Assembly (NCBI GenBank): GCA_037975125.1 | Contig: CM075853.1 | Span: 72,828,109 to 72,892,108, forward strand | Reading direction: 5' to 3' | DNA length: 64,000 nucleotides | Source: Latrodectus hesperus | Lineage: Eukaryota; Arthropoda; Arachnida; Araneae; Theridiidae | Shown here: positions 1 to 13,800 of the stretch, piece after piece | Layout: every line of letters starts with the position of its first letter | Position numbering within the stretch: the stretch's first letter is position 1 | Program-made: the position numbers and the translations under genes | The notes under the pieces: generated by a model | Seen by the model: only the letters and a program-made list of their open reading frames with translations | The model's database searches: none | Told to the model about the DNA's origin: nothing

Positions 1-992
1 GTGTTATTTTTACATTTATATAGAACATTCATAATCCGTTTTATTTGCTGATATCTCATCATCAGAAAAACATATTTTTAATCATTTTTAAGAAAATGTT
101 TATAAATAATTTAAAAGTTGTTAAAATTATTAAAACAAAGACTCTTCACTTTATCAAGCTAAATATGAGGTCAGATACGAACCTTTAATTTAAACTTCCA
201 ATTGTTTCTTTATTCTCAATAAAAAGTTCCTACAACTTCCTAAAAAATCATTTACATACCACTAATTGATAAAAACTTACATTTTTAGGACAATTGACTT
301 TGACAGTTTTAAAACTGTTGATAGATTACTAACAAATTTTTGTAGATAGTATATAAATTTATAGAAATACCACTATATACAACAGAAAATTATTATATTG
401 CTCAAAGTTTAATAAAGTATTGGGCCATAATTTCTGACAAAAATATTGATGTCTTTTGTAATCATAATTAGCATTCAATGTAAAATTGTAAACGAGGAAC
501 TATATTATTAATGTTGTTGAGCAGAATAAATTAAGCTGTTTTAAACGCGGCCTGTGATATCTTTCAGTCAGTTTTTAAGCTGACCCCGATGTCTTCTCAT
601 TCTGGCGGACGATAGCATTCCTTTCAAGGATTTCAAATTGTAGTTCGGGAACTTCGTGGAGGTGGGGATGCATTTTTTTATTCGTGCACACACACATAAA
701 AAAAATGAAATGCCCTATTCCCCTTTCCCTGATGTGTTTCTGCCATTCCTCCTTTGCCGTTCCCTCCCTCTCCTTCCTCACACCAAGAAAGTTATGCGCT
801 TTAATGATGTTTTCTTTTTCCTTTTCTGTTCTGCCTATGGAAGGAAGTCATGCGTTTTTCTTGAAATTATTTTCCCCTTCCAAAAGGAAGTTGACCTTGA
901 AACGCTTTGACTCTCGTCTAATAGAGGCACTTCCCAATATATTCTAACGCGTAATTTTTCTTCTTTTTTTCATTTTCATTTTTTTTTGTAGG

Positions 993-1054
993 CTCGTTGG
1001 AATGTTACAAAATGGTGTGGCTATTGCCACAGCATTTTGAAACATTCCGTCGAG
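993..1054. ncRNA. Long imperfect hairpin, miRNA-precursor-like or foldback element
   Basis: The arms pair almost end to end. CTCG (993-996) pairs with CGAG (1051-1054). GGAATGTT (999-1006) pairs with AACATTCC (1041-1048). CAAAATG (1008-1014) pairs with CATTTTG (1033-1039). TGTGGC (1016-1021) pairs with GCCACA (1026-1031). Symmetric mismatches A-A (1007/1040) and G-G (1015/1032) and a 2x2 internal loop break the stem, and the loop is TATT (1022-1025). The 29-position stem with spaced mismatches resembles a pre-miRNA, but the 4-nt loop is short for one. I do not recognise a known miRNA seed. A small foldback transposon is the main alternative. The structure is visible; its function is not. Confidence 0.4.
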
Positions 1055-3544
1055 TTTTAGGAGTTGTTATGTTTTTAACTCCTGTGAAAGCATTTTCCCT
1101 CTCTTTTTAACTATTGTTAATTGAAGGTATTTAAGTTTGTATATTAACTTGATTCTATTATAAACATTAAAAAACCCCATATATTTATATACATGGGTTT
1201 TTTTTAATTTTAGAGACAAAGCTAATTACATATGTATATGTTACTAATTTACATTTTAAAGAGTAAAAAAATTCAGATTTGTAATAAGCCAAAGCCTTGT
1301 TTGGCCAAAAACGAACTTCAACCTAGCCCTACAATATTGATACAAGAACCTGGCCAAAAGAACCCATGCTATTTGTTACAAAATGTTAGAATCGATTTTA
1401 GAATGAAGATTTCTGGTTAAAACAAACGTAGTTTATCATTGAATTTTTTTTAATAACTCATTACATCAACCATTAGATATTTATGCAGTTAATACGAACA
1501 TTTTGTCTATACTGCATTTCATCAAAGAAACGAATAGCATGCTTTTATAAAAAAAATAAATTAATAAAAAATGAATAAAAAGCTCAATATTGTTCAAAAA
1601 ATAACTGCAAGTTTCTCTGCATTTTGCTGAAATTACTTCAAATTGGTTGCATGAATTTTTAGTTGATACATGATTGATTTTTCGTATACTTACATAATTT
1701 ATGTTTTACAAGTGGGAAATATATGCCTAGCTTTCAGTGAGTTGAATAAACAGTAAGTGCTTAAAAAAGAGACTTTCAGGCATGTTTTTTCTTAAACATT
1801 TACTGTTTATTTAACTTTCTGTGATACCTGCATTTGGAGTCGAACCTTATGGCTTCCTCTGATGTGATCACACATTTCTATCTTTCGTGAACCCTTTATC
1901 CTTTAAGGGCCTTTCAAGGGGTCTAAACTGAAACCTCAAGTTAAACCATTGCATGGAAGTAATCGATATGACAATAAGAATGATGTAATATATGAAAAGT
2001 ATAAATATAAGAAGTTAAATCTTAAGACTTTTAGCGGCTACAACACTTCACACCAGGGTTCTCATTTGTCATTCAACATTTTTTACTATAACTCGGGTGT
2101 GAACCCACTTTACTGCCCTTGAATGCAGAATCATTATTGTAAAATATATAAGAACATGCCTCACTAATAATTGTTCCCACCTCATACCCTTTCAGAAAGC
2201 TCGTATTTAAAAATTAAAAAATAAAATTCTGAAATACATTTTTCAGCTAAATATTTAGATTCATATTAAAATATTGTAGAGTCTATGTATAAGATAATTC
2301 CCAGATAAAACAATTGTAATTAATGGCTTACTAGATTAAAATATTTTGATTCTAATTTGTTTCGGGATGTGTTAAATATTTTTAATTCGGATAGTGAAAA
2401 ATTAGTTTTTAATAACTCTTCGTTTTGTTTAGTTTACCATAATTTTGTAAAATTAGAGAAGTAAAATTTAAAACTTTCTCTGTTTTAATTCAATTTACTA
2501 TTTTGTTAGATTTTTCTGACATTGTATGAATAATATGCATGTCGACTTTTTTTTAATGAGTAAATATAACTACATTCGTGAATATACATATATTTTCAAT
2601 ATTTGCCATGTTTAATTTATTTTTTTATTTATGTTTTCGTTTTAAGTGCTTAATTTTAGACTAAGTACCGTCATATTATTTACTTTAAACTTTAATGATG
2701 ATGAAGTTCATAACGATCGATACTACTCCCAATTTAACATCGGCACACTAAGTTAAATTGTTAAGAACACTCTGATTCACAGTGTTTGTATGCAATTTTT
2801 TTAAGTTTTTTAAACCAGTTACTTTAAGTGTGACTTTTATGCCGCACATCTTTAGAAACATTTTCATAAAATTTCAAATATTTCTATTCGAAAAATTTCT
2901 TTTCAAAAATAAAATTCAATTCAGATTATTTGCTTAATAACATTTGCCATTTTAAAAAATCCGTGCAATAAGAAATCTTTCGCTCATTAAAAATCTGATT
3001 TATTTTTGGGTGATAAATATTTTCTTGAGACATACCAAATGTTTACAGAATTCTTAAGAATATCAGATAAAAGTTTTGTGGGCGATATCCATTTTAAATA
3101 AAGCACTCAAAATATTTTTAATCACACTAATATATTGTTTATTAAATGATTTTTATTTATAATTCAAATAGATTAAAATATTGTTTTCGTTATTAAAATT
3201 TTTCATATGAATATGAAATTGTTCGAGCTTTGGAAAAATCACTGTCAAGTATTGAGCTTAAGCAAAGGAATTTTATGTGTAATAGTTGGTTGGAAAGAGA
3301 TTGATTATTTATAAAATAATATATTTCTCATATCAGTGATAGTTATTTCTGAGTGCCTATTACAGATTTAAAAGTTTTGTATGAAACTGATTTGTAAGAG
3401 GTATATTATTAAATAAAATAATGTCTGAGTCTAGAAATTTATCATTTTTTATTTGTGTAAAAGCTTTGTGCTATAAATGGGATTTAAATCTTGAGTATAT
3501 GTAGTTAATTTTCATGAAACTGACATAATATATGCTTAAATAAA

Positions 3545-3545
<1 letters not shown>

Positions 3546-3622
<77 letters not shown>
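3546..3622. repeat. (TA)n microsatellite
   Basis: An uninterrupted alternating TA run of about 77 bases. Confidence 0.97.
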
Positions 3623-3625
<3 letters not shown>

Positions 3626-3999
3626 AATTATTTAAACATGAAAAAAGCGAAATTTCAATGCGTGGATTTTTCTTCTTATCTTTAAGAGATCAAATATATG
3701 ATATTTATTTATCATTACAAAATGTTTTTCACTGTGGTTTAATGATAATTAATGCATGTATAAATTTGAGAAATAAATTCATCATTTACTTTTCATTTCA
3801 TGCTTACTATCACAATTGCATGTATGTTTACAAAAAAACAATCGCCAATCTATTTCTATATTGTTTAATTTTATATAACATTTATTTTATATAACACACA
3901 GAAAAATATCTAAAAATTGAATTAGAAATAAAATTTAAATTGTGGAAATCAATCCATTAGGTTTTTATGTTTGATAATTTTGTTGTGTAATGCTTGGGA

Positions 4000-4330
4000 T
4001 TTCCTAGGATTTCTCTCTCTAAGTACTACAAGGGGCAGCAGTGATGTCATCTTATATAGAGGGGCATACAGTGAGTGTGCCTTCATACCCCCAAAATTGA
4101 TTCTTCTTAATTTAGAAGTAGGGACCAAACAAAAGACTCCCAGATTCGGCCTGCCATATCAAAGGAGGAAGGCAAGTCTTGGGGAGGATATCATGGAGGA
4201 TATTGCAACCATGACTTCGGGTTGCGATTTAACATGCCCCACCCGCCATTAACGCCACAATGAATCTTCAATTGGATCGGGATTCAAACTCATCACCGTC
4301 CAATAATGAAAACCAAAAAATTGTTAGTAG
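4000..4330 (-). repeat. Unclassified interspersed repeat, possibly a SINE
   Basis: This patch has visibly higher GC than its surroundings. Read on the minus strand it begins near a tRNA-like B-box (GTTTGAATCCC, about 4272-4282) and continues through about 260 bases of non-coding sequence. A clear A-box was not found and no second copy is present in the window, so the SINE call is tentative. The 93-codon ORF on the plus strand (3971-4252) has no recognisable domain. Confidence 0.3.
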
Positions 4331-4812
4331 CAATAGGAAAATTTCTTTTATATTTAGGTTGCTGAGATTGAATCTTTGGTCAGTTGAGACTTAATATTAC
4401 AAGAATTATGTCAGATAATTTTTTGTCTCTACTAAAACTTATGTTAGAAATATAAAATACTTTTTTGCTGTTATTAAATTGTCATTTTAAATTACTGCAT
4501 TTTTAGTTATGCAAAATACACTAGAAATTATATTTCAATTTTTTTCTCATCATAATTCTCTTTGTATTTCTCATGATAAAGCAAAAGTGAAAATCATTTG
4601 AAATATAAAGCAATCGTGTTATGCATACATTATCAGTTAAAATTTAAGTGTTACATTAAAGGTGAAAAAATAAATTGTCTACTGTATACTATTACAATTT
4701 TATATGTAAATATTGGAAAATTTTTTAAAGAAATAATTAGCTTAAAAAATGCATTTAATGATTATCTAATGTGTTCAATGTAGAATTTTTTTAATTGCAA
4801 CTTTTCTTATAG

Positions 4813-4893
4813 GTACAAGAGGCCTCTCTGATGGCTCGAAATGAAAGATCAAGAGGTGTTTGGTCCCAGCCCCCGCATTCAACAAATGTACAG
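4813..4893 (+). CDS. SNCAIP-like: Synphilin-like exon 1 (first recognised exon)
   Basis: A pyrimidine-rich acceptor (TTTTCTTATAG) precedes it and a CAG|GTAGAA donor follows. It is open for 27 codons in phase 0. ATG at 4831 is the only in-frame Met, giving MARNERSRG. The acceptor implies at least one more exon upstream, coding or untranslated, so translation may start earlier. This is the least certain exon with exon 2, since both are short and have no recognised domain. Confidence 0.6.
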
Positions 4894-7800
4894 GTAGAAA
4901 AAAATATTGCTTATATTCTGCGATTTTGTAAATTAATGGAATTAAAATTAACTTTAAACATGTAATGATAATGCCATGAAAAATGCTCTGATTTCAATAA
5001 TGTTAAATAATTCATAAATATCATTTAGAATCACTTTTTGCTGCAATTGGTTTAAATATTATATTTTTATATTAACAATTGAAATAATTTTAAAATTATG
5101 CAATGCAAATAAAAATAAAATATGGGTCTTTTTTTTAAAAAAAAACCATTTCATTTTACTTTAATAAAATTATTTTTCATGTTTTTGATCAGTTTGTTTT
5201 AATAATAAGAAAAATGTCATTTTTTAAAATAAATATATAGACTTTTAAGGATATGAATTAATGGAAAATAAGATTATTTTATGCCAAATTCTTAGATTTT
5301 AATTCTTGGCATTGTTTTAAAAAGTAATTAAATAAGTGCTTTTTCTTTGATATTTTCTTGAAGAACAACGTCTACAATTTTACAATCATCCAGTTTCTTA
5401 ACTACGCAACAAAAAATTGTTTTACATTTTATAGAATAGTTTTTTTGAAATGGTAGATAATAATCTACCATTCTATATCACTGCTGTAATCTAGCAGCTT
5501 TGCAGAATTGTGTTTTAAAATGATAAATGAAATATTTTTTCCTCCATAAAAATCACAACATATTGTTTCATATTTTTTCTCACAATTAAACAATTTTGGA
5601 ATTTTCACAGAAATATTTTGTATGTTGTAGGATAATTTATAAAATATAAGTGAAAAGAAAATAGTATTCTAATTCAAATTATTAGAACCAATCAAGGATT
5701 CCACTAATTCATGGAAAACCAATTATGCCCTGCTAATTGTCAAGTGATTAAAATTAAACATGGCAAGAAATAGTTTAATTTGCTAAAAGTAAATTTTTTT
5801 ATCATCTATTTGCTTTGGATTTATATTAGGAATTGTAGGATTTGTTAAAATTATAGTTAATGAAAATAATTTCATAGTTAAATTGGAGTTTTTTTTCACA
5901 AATTTCTTAATATTTAATGTATTTTATTTGTATATTTATTTTTTGTATTTTCATTTGACCTATACCTTTGTCTAATCTTTAGAATCATGCAAATTGCAGT
6001 AGGGGGCTGGGATCTTCAAATTTAGATGAACTGGGAGACATTGTAAATGCTTTTTCCTCTTGTAAGTTTAATTTTCATTCATATATCTTTATGTATAATT
6101 TTTCCATTTGTTTATTTTAAATATTCATTGATTATACCAATTATTTTTACATTGAATTTTTAAGAAACATTAATTTTGATGAAGTTCTATAACTTCTTAC
6201 TCTTACATAATTTAATTGAACTTAATCTAACTTTGTAAACTAGTTATAAATTTGTATATAAAATTGACAAATTTTTAAAATTATTTTGAAGAAAAATTAT
6301 TTGTGGTGAAAATTATAGATAAATTTCTTTTTTTTAATATAGTAATAATAATTTTAGGAAAAAATATCTTTCATCCAAATTTAAAATAATTAATTTTAAA
6401 GACAGGATTTTACTTTGATATTAAAAATTATAAGGAATAAAATTGGATAAATGGCAATTTTTTCTTTGCTTCTGTTTTAATATTATTTTAAAATTAAATA
6501 TTTTATTTTTAAAACTACCTTTTTATTCTGTTAAAATGAGAAGTAAATATTTTGCAAATACACTGCTCATCATTGAAAATGCAACTCCAAGAAGGAGTGG
6601 CCAGAAAATTATGCAAACTTTAACATAGACGCACCTTACCTAGCTATACAAATGATGTGAAATGCGCAACTCTCCAGTGCACGTAGGATAAGATATAGTG
6701 GGAGAAATCTGAAAAATGTGCAATAGTTGCATTGTTATTGTTTCTTGGAAAATAATCTTTAAAAGTTCGTTTTTGTCGCAAAGAACACTTGTAATTGCAG
6801 AGAATGCCAGGCCATCAAAGATGGAGTCAGTTCCATCAGATATACGAGTTTATCAGGGTTATGGTGGATTCAGAAGGACTGAAAAGGGTAAGTTGGCCCT
6901 TACAACAACTTGCAGCTGGATGCATCCGCAGTGCACCGGCTGTGGCAAAGATGGAACAAGGAATTGTGGAATGTTTGTAGGGGACCAGTGCAGCCAGTGT
7001 GACGACAGCACACATCGATCGACGATGGTAGGCGATGGTGATACCATTAAGTATATCTACCAAAATTCTGCAGCATGCGCAAGACATCCAGGATGCTCTG
7101 ATATTGAGCAGAATTATTTGTCATCGATTGGTTGCTTGTGGCTCCTACTCATGGTGTCCATTAAGAAAATTGCCTTTGACCTCACAGCATAGACACCAAC
7201 ATCTGGAATGATGCCGGATTAGAGCAATGTAGAGCACAGGATCATCTTCTCAGATGAGTCACGCTTCTGTTTCTTCAGTGATAGTTGCCGGGCATGAGTG
7301 TGACAGCGATGTGGAGACATATCCAATCCTGTAGCCACTGTGAAACGCTCCATTGTGGGACAACACAGCATTAGATTTTGGGGAAGCATTGCATACGATT
7401 CCAGGTAACCACTATTCTTATTCATGGCGCTATGACATCCCAACTTTACATGGACGATTAGCTACAGCTGGTGACATTCCCTATCATCAGGAGGTGCCCA
7501 ATGCCCTTTATCAATTGGATAACGCCTGATTGCACATTACTCGTATCAACCAACATGTTCTGCAAGGTGTACAACTGCTTTCCTGGACACATTGCTCATC
7601 AGATCTTTTACTAATTAAACATGTTTGGGAAATGATTGAATCCCATTTTTAGGTGCTACCACTGCTTCCATCAGAAGACTGGAGCTAGCAAATGGTTGAC
7701 AGGGAATGGATAGCCATTCCTCAAGATGCCATCTGTACTCTTATTGACTCTGTGCCTAGAAATGTTGCTTTGTGCATCGCCGCCCACAGTAGTCCTACAA

Positions 7801-10800
7801 CCTACTGACCCAACTCTGTTCTCGCTTTGTATTATGTATATCATTTCGAAATACAGATCACTTGTTGTTCGTTGCTGTCTCTCTCTGTTTTCCAAGTTTT
7901 TTCACTTTCTGGCAACTCCTTCATGGTATTGCATTTTTAATCTCTGGCAATGTATTTACTTTTTTCATTAATTAAATACAAGACTTAATATTATGAGTGC
8001 TGGTTAACTTTTCTTAAAAGAAGAAAGATGAGTTAGCAGTTGATTGATTAGTACTCTAGTCTTCAATTTCTAAGTTTGATATTTACTTCATCATTGGATA
8101 TTTGTTACGTATTTGGTATTTATTGTATAAAGTTGGTCATTATCAAATTAGTCCTCATTAAAAATTAATATAGAGTGACAAACTAATTTTTTTATCATTG
8201 TTACAGAATTTATATGGATAATCATTAAAATTTCAAATTTCAGTAATTTTAATATTTATCAATTTAATTTCTGCACATTTCAAGTCTGAGTAATGCATTA
8301 CTTATTTTGCAATATTTACTATTGTTATATATAAATTATTATATATAAATATGTTTATTATTCATTGGATCTAATGACTATTTCATTAAAAAATAAATAA
8401 TTCAATATGTCACAATCTTTATATATAATGATCCTCATTCTATCAAATTCTGACTCTTGTTAGTAAGCATTTCTTCTTGTTGAAGGAATAATATGATATT
8501 CTGTGAAATTTCTGACCTTACAAAACGATTTCAAAGTGACGATTCCATTGCTCTTTTTTATGCAACGCTTCAGATGTCTATTGCCCTTTCTACAGCGTCT
8601 AAAAGTACCAAATGCTAATCGTGCACATTTCAATCCCTTCACTTCATATGATTTTTGACATTTGCAAATTTTAATAGCCTGCAGTGTAGTGAAACTTGTT
8701 TGAATTTATTACAAAAAAATGATTTAAAAGCAAGTATTTTTGTAATTTGTCTCTTTCTTACACATTTTTCTGTTATCAAGCAATTTTTAAAACTGTATAT
8801 ATTTTTATGTCAAATTTGTTATGATAACTACATTTTATACATAGTACAATTAGATGAAATGTTATCTACATATTACTTATTTGCACACGTGGCAGAATAT
8901 TTAAAATTAATTCCAGTTAATATAGGGTATTTTGAAATTAATTGATTATACTACTATGAAATATTTTATATTATATCATAAACAAAAATGCACAAGATAC
9001 TAATAAATAATGGGTATTAAAATTTTTAAATTATTTACATGGGTGTTTATTTAGTCCTTAAACTTAGTTAACTGTGTTTGCAATAGGGTAAAGGATGTAT
9101 ATAGATTTTTAAAAGAGAGAATCCTTATCAATCAGTTTAATAGTATATAAAATTATGTTCTAGCATTTTTGTGATAAAAACATCAATACAATAAAAATAT
9201 ATGTGCTAACATTAACTTAGAAAAATGAAACCTTTAACATATAACTTTTTTATGGTTTATAAATTTCCTTTAAAAAGAATAGAAGAGCAAAAATCATTGA
9301 ATATAAAAGTTTATTTTAAATAATAGCATAAAAACAAAATGATTAAATTTGTAGGCAATTTGAATTTAAAAGAATATGAAGTTAAGAGAAGCCTTACCCA
9401 GTTAGGTATTAGTAACTGGCTTGTTATACCTGAGCTTGTATAATAAAAACGAGTAATTAATTCTTTGAAGCTTCTAATCTATGTCACACATCATAAACCG
9501 CAAGAGTTGAAGAGGAATGATGGCGCAATCTTTCGAAAACCCATGACTAGATGTTTTTATTTGTTGAGGATCGGAGAACATGCAGAACAGAACAACAATT
9601 GTATATCCTCTGTATCAAGGGAATTCAACTCTTGCATTATCCTGTTGAAAGATGCCATTTTGCTGAGATCAGTGATAGTGTCAGAGAAGTATCAATTGCC
9701 ACTCAAACTACCATCAGTTCAAATTATAGGTGTGTAATGTAACCAATGACTGCACATATCATTATATGAGTTGAGGGCCCTTATGATAGTATCGAATGCA
9801 CCCAAATGATGAGCATTCTCAATGATTCCAGACATATATATGACCATCAGAATGTTTACTTATCTGAAAATGGACATTTTGTCACTTCTGTATTCAAATT
9901 TGTCATTGGGCATATCAGAATTGCCATTTGTCTCTAGGTTGTATTACCAAAGCAAGCCTAAATAAGAGTTTGTGTTAACAGTTCGTACAGATCCAAATGT
10001 CACAAGAGCTCATTGGAGCCTAGTGGTAGGACTTCACTCTTCAGGATTTAAGGTTTTGATTCTAGCCATTGCTGAACAGCTGGAGATAGATGGGCGCTTC
10101 TACCTTTCTGCATGCATGTCTGTTGAAGTAGGTGATTGATAGTTTTCCTGGCTTCCTGCTTGCAATATGTGAATATGGCTTACTATTTATGAAAAGTCCT
10201 TCCAGAAGGCAGTTTACAATGTTGATGTTAAAATGCCCTACAATGGCCTTTGATTATTGGATTTTGCACTATGCTGTGTCGAAACGTCATCTTTATGGCT
10301 AAACATACCTTTATGGTAGGACAGCACTCTTCTGAATATATGGTTTCTAGTCGATCTCAGTCAGTGTTGAAGAATGGAAGATAAATGTTGCGCTTCTGTC
10401 TTCTGCTTGCAAATTTGTTTGAATGGTGTCTTTTAAGTTTTTCCAAGTTTCCTTTCTTGCCACATATGAATACAGTCCACTATCTATAAAAATTCTTCCC
10501 TGAAAAAAACTTCTGGTGGTAGATGTAAGAAAAGGTCTTCAGCTGTTTGTCTGTTATGGAGTCCACTCTGTTGTGTCAAAATACTGTCACACTATATGAT
10601 ATGCCCCTAGATTTGTTGCAAGCAAGCCCATTTCCTGACTAATGATTTGTGATGTGGTTGTGCAATTTTGCTAAGCTAAGCTTATAATATACCAGCTTCT
10701 ATAAGCGTTGGTTTTGGGAGGGCATTGAGATCTTGCATGCCATTCAATATAACCATTTGTATGTTTGTATGACACTGATTGGGTTTCTATTATAGCATAT

Positions 10801-13800
10801 AACAATATAGTATTACTATCCTCCACTAATTATTGGTGAACATTTTGTCTTTTAATTCTGAGCATAACATGGTATTCTGAGAAAATATCGATCGTACTAA
10901 GCGATTTCCAAAATGGAACCCAACATAGTAGATCAAATGACATCTGAAGCACTACACATTACAACTTATCTTTTATCCAGTGCTTCATATGCATTTGTTG
11001 TGCCTGCATGTTTCAAATGTATTGAAATTCTAATCATCTACATATTCCAACTTATTTTCCTTTTAATGTAATTTTGGCGTTTGTAAGATCATTCCCCGTG
11101 TTGTAACTTTAATGACTAGCATATTAAAAAAGTATAAAAATAATGTAATTTTTTAAGAAAACAAGTCATTTATATTTAAATTCTGTTATGTTTTTACACC
11201 AGGTTGATTATAAATATTTTACTCATTTAATCAGAATTAAATACATGTTTATTCTGAAACATAATACATGCATTCATATATAATATACGAAAGGAATTAA
11301 ACTAAGTGTACGAAAAAGAAGTAAAACTTAGAAAAATAAAACAATGCCATCTTTTGGCATACTGGAACAATGGAGATTTATAACACACTGGGTTCAAATG
11401 ATCCTGTCTCATCGCTTAAAACGGAAATAAAACAAATATAATTGTAAATATAAAATGTAAATTATGTACAAAATCACATCACTATTTTTCTAGTAAAATA
11501 TCAATGTAAAATAAATGAAGCATGCAAATGAATTATCCACAGGAAATTTGATCAGTTATTAATTGATCTCTTTGTATAATCTGAGATATTTTTAAGTTTA
11601 CTGCTCCTACTCTATTGTCCTTTAATTTATAGGTTTAAATGACTTGCCATTTTCCACTTAAGTAACTGCAAGTTATCTTTGTTACTAAATCATTTTCATG
11701 TATATCACATTTGTGGGGTTTTTTTTTACTGTGTTTGAGCATTATTTATCACCAAATATAAAATTTAAAATTAGTATCTCTATTTTGTCGAAACATATTT
11801 TGTATATTTTCTTATTTTATCTTTTAATTTAGCACAGTTGTTTAATAACTGATTTAAAAGTAACATTTTTTAACTAAGCGAATTATGTTTAGTAATGTAA
11901 TTTGTTTATCGATGTTTTACTTGCCAATTCGATTAACTCTATTTTAAAATTTCATAAAATTTTAATAAAAAAAGCTGAATATAATAAACGAACTGTTGAA
12001 CCAAAAGCAACAGAGCTAACCATTCGGCTAACAACTCAGCGAATATTCGAAAGTGATCGTTCCGATTTCCAATTAAAACTGAAATTCAACAAAATCGTTC
12101 CGAATTCTAACTTGGAACGATCTTGCTCGATCACTCACAGATATTCGCCGAGCAGGTATCCGAATGGTTACGCTTTTGCCTTCGGTTCAACAGTTCGTGG
12201 GTTCGAATCCCACTTTAAGTTTGTTATGGTTCGGAATCCACTTTTAGTCGTAGATCTCGGTCTAATGAGCAGAAAAATGACCGTTGAGTGACAAACCAAT
12301 CTACCACTCTCTCAGATATTCGACTAATGTATACGAGGTTGAGTCCAATGGAACGGCCAGAGCAATTAATAATTGTTCTAATGTCTGGTACACACCAATT
12401 CTAAAGCCTTTTAAAGTGAAATACTAGGTGAAATGTTTTCACAAAAAGCAAAAAATGACGAACGAACACCGAGTTTAAAATGACTCTGTTATGTTAATCA
12501 AACTATTTAATCACAAAGCAATGATAAACTTCAGTACATTGTTTGTATGCAAATACAATCGATTCCCAAAGAATGTAATATGAAACGATATTATACTACG
12601 TTAGACGAGAAAAATTTTCATCAATATATAAGAAGAATAAAGGAAGACTATCTTATGGATTATAAGAGAAAAAACTAAAACAACAAGTAATGTTTTTTAA
12701 AAATTCTTGCACACATAACAAATACAGTATTGTCACTTATTACGTAATACTTGTTATTTTCAGTGATGGAATGCTTGTTAAAAATTGGGCAATCAAATGA
12801 TAAAACAATGAAACAAAACTTGCCGAAAAATTCAAAACAAGCTCAATGTCGCATCAAACAATTGCATGATGGGAGGATCATATTAATCAAAATGTATCGG
12901 AAAAACTGCATGACACGGTTTAAAAATGCAAATATTTTTCGCTATGCCAGGAAGAAATTATCTGTTGTTGTTGCATGCCCCCAAAGGCCAGCAGCGCTAA
13001 ACCAGGTCCATGACGTTGAACACTCTACAATAATCCAAAACCAGAAGAGGGTCGTCAACTAAGTCCTGCCTGGAGAGCCCTAGGCACTCAAGGATATGTT
13101 CAGGCCAAGCCTGCTCGGTAGAGCAGTTGGTACAGGTTTCAAAAGTTCGGGAACCCTCAGAAAATTTTAGGGTTTTAAGATGTCCACTTCGAAATCGGGC
13201 GAGAATAGTTTGTTCCTGACGACTTAGGCAGGCAGCAAACCTGTGCACCGCGTTGCTTGTGGATGGTGTTTCATTGGTGTCTGTCTTGTGGATCCCTGGT
13301 GTGTCTGGTATACCAGCCAAACACAAAACAAACACGTCATCAATAACATCACTCCAAATATTAACTAATAAAAGTTTATTTACTGTTTAACATGCATTAT
13401 TATTGTATTGTATATTTGTTAATATTTGAAAACATAATCATGCCCAAAACGCGAAGAAATATTGAATGTAATACTTTGATTTAAATATCAGCAGCAAATA
13501 CTATTGCTGAAGTATGTTTGGTAGAGAAAAAAAAGGGAGAACAAAATTTAAGTAACATAAAACTTATTTCAATTGCTCATGCAACTTATTTAAAATAAAG
13601 TTAACAATATTTCTTTGAAATGAATTTTTATAAACTATAAACAAAAATTAATTGAAAAATCATTTTATAAAGAATTTTTTTGCTACAAATACTTATGCAT
13701 TTGCATTATATTAAAAATCCTAATTTAAAAAATAATTGCATTTCATTTCAGAGTCTGTTTCATAATATTTAAATAAAAAATACAAATAATTTTTTTATCT

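Larger units (their letters stand above)
1..4812. other. Upstream flank or 5' intron of the synphilin-like gene
   Basis: No coding exon can be supported here. The stretch is AT-rich, with a less AT-rich patch at about 540-1090 that contains a long hairpin (993-1054). An imperfect inverted repeat lies at about 1733-1823, with arms sharing AATAAACAGTAA. A short hairpin at 1171-1202 has AAAACCC/GGGTTTT arms. A TA microsatellite lies at 3546-3622 and a repeat-like insert at about 4000-4330. The exon at 4813 has an acceptor site, so this region is either an intron or holds an untranslated first exon that I cannot locate. Confidence 0.5.

Noticed and set aside
656..947. Overlapping short ORFs in a GC-richer patch
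   Set aside because: Three overlapping frames on two strands are open, none with a recognisable motif.
1840..1870. A tRNA on the minus strand near GGTTCGACTCC
   Set aside because: No A-box at a suitable distance and no T-stem pairing.
6716..7192. A 158-codon Cys-rich secreted protein
   Set aside because: It is a shifted-frame reading of a decayed Tc1 transposase; the Cys pattern is incidental.
12148..12225. A tRNA gene suggested by the GGGTTCGAATCCCAC B-box
   Set aside because: The same unit with a common tail recurs at 47172 and 52678 with target duplications, and the acceptor and anticodon arms do not pair. It is a SINE head.
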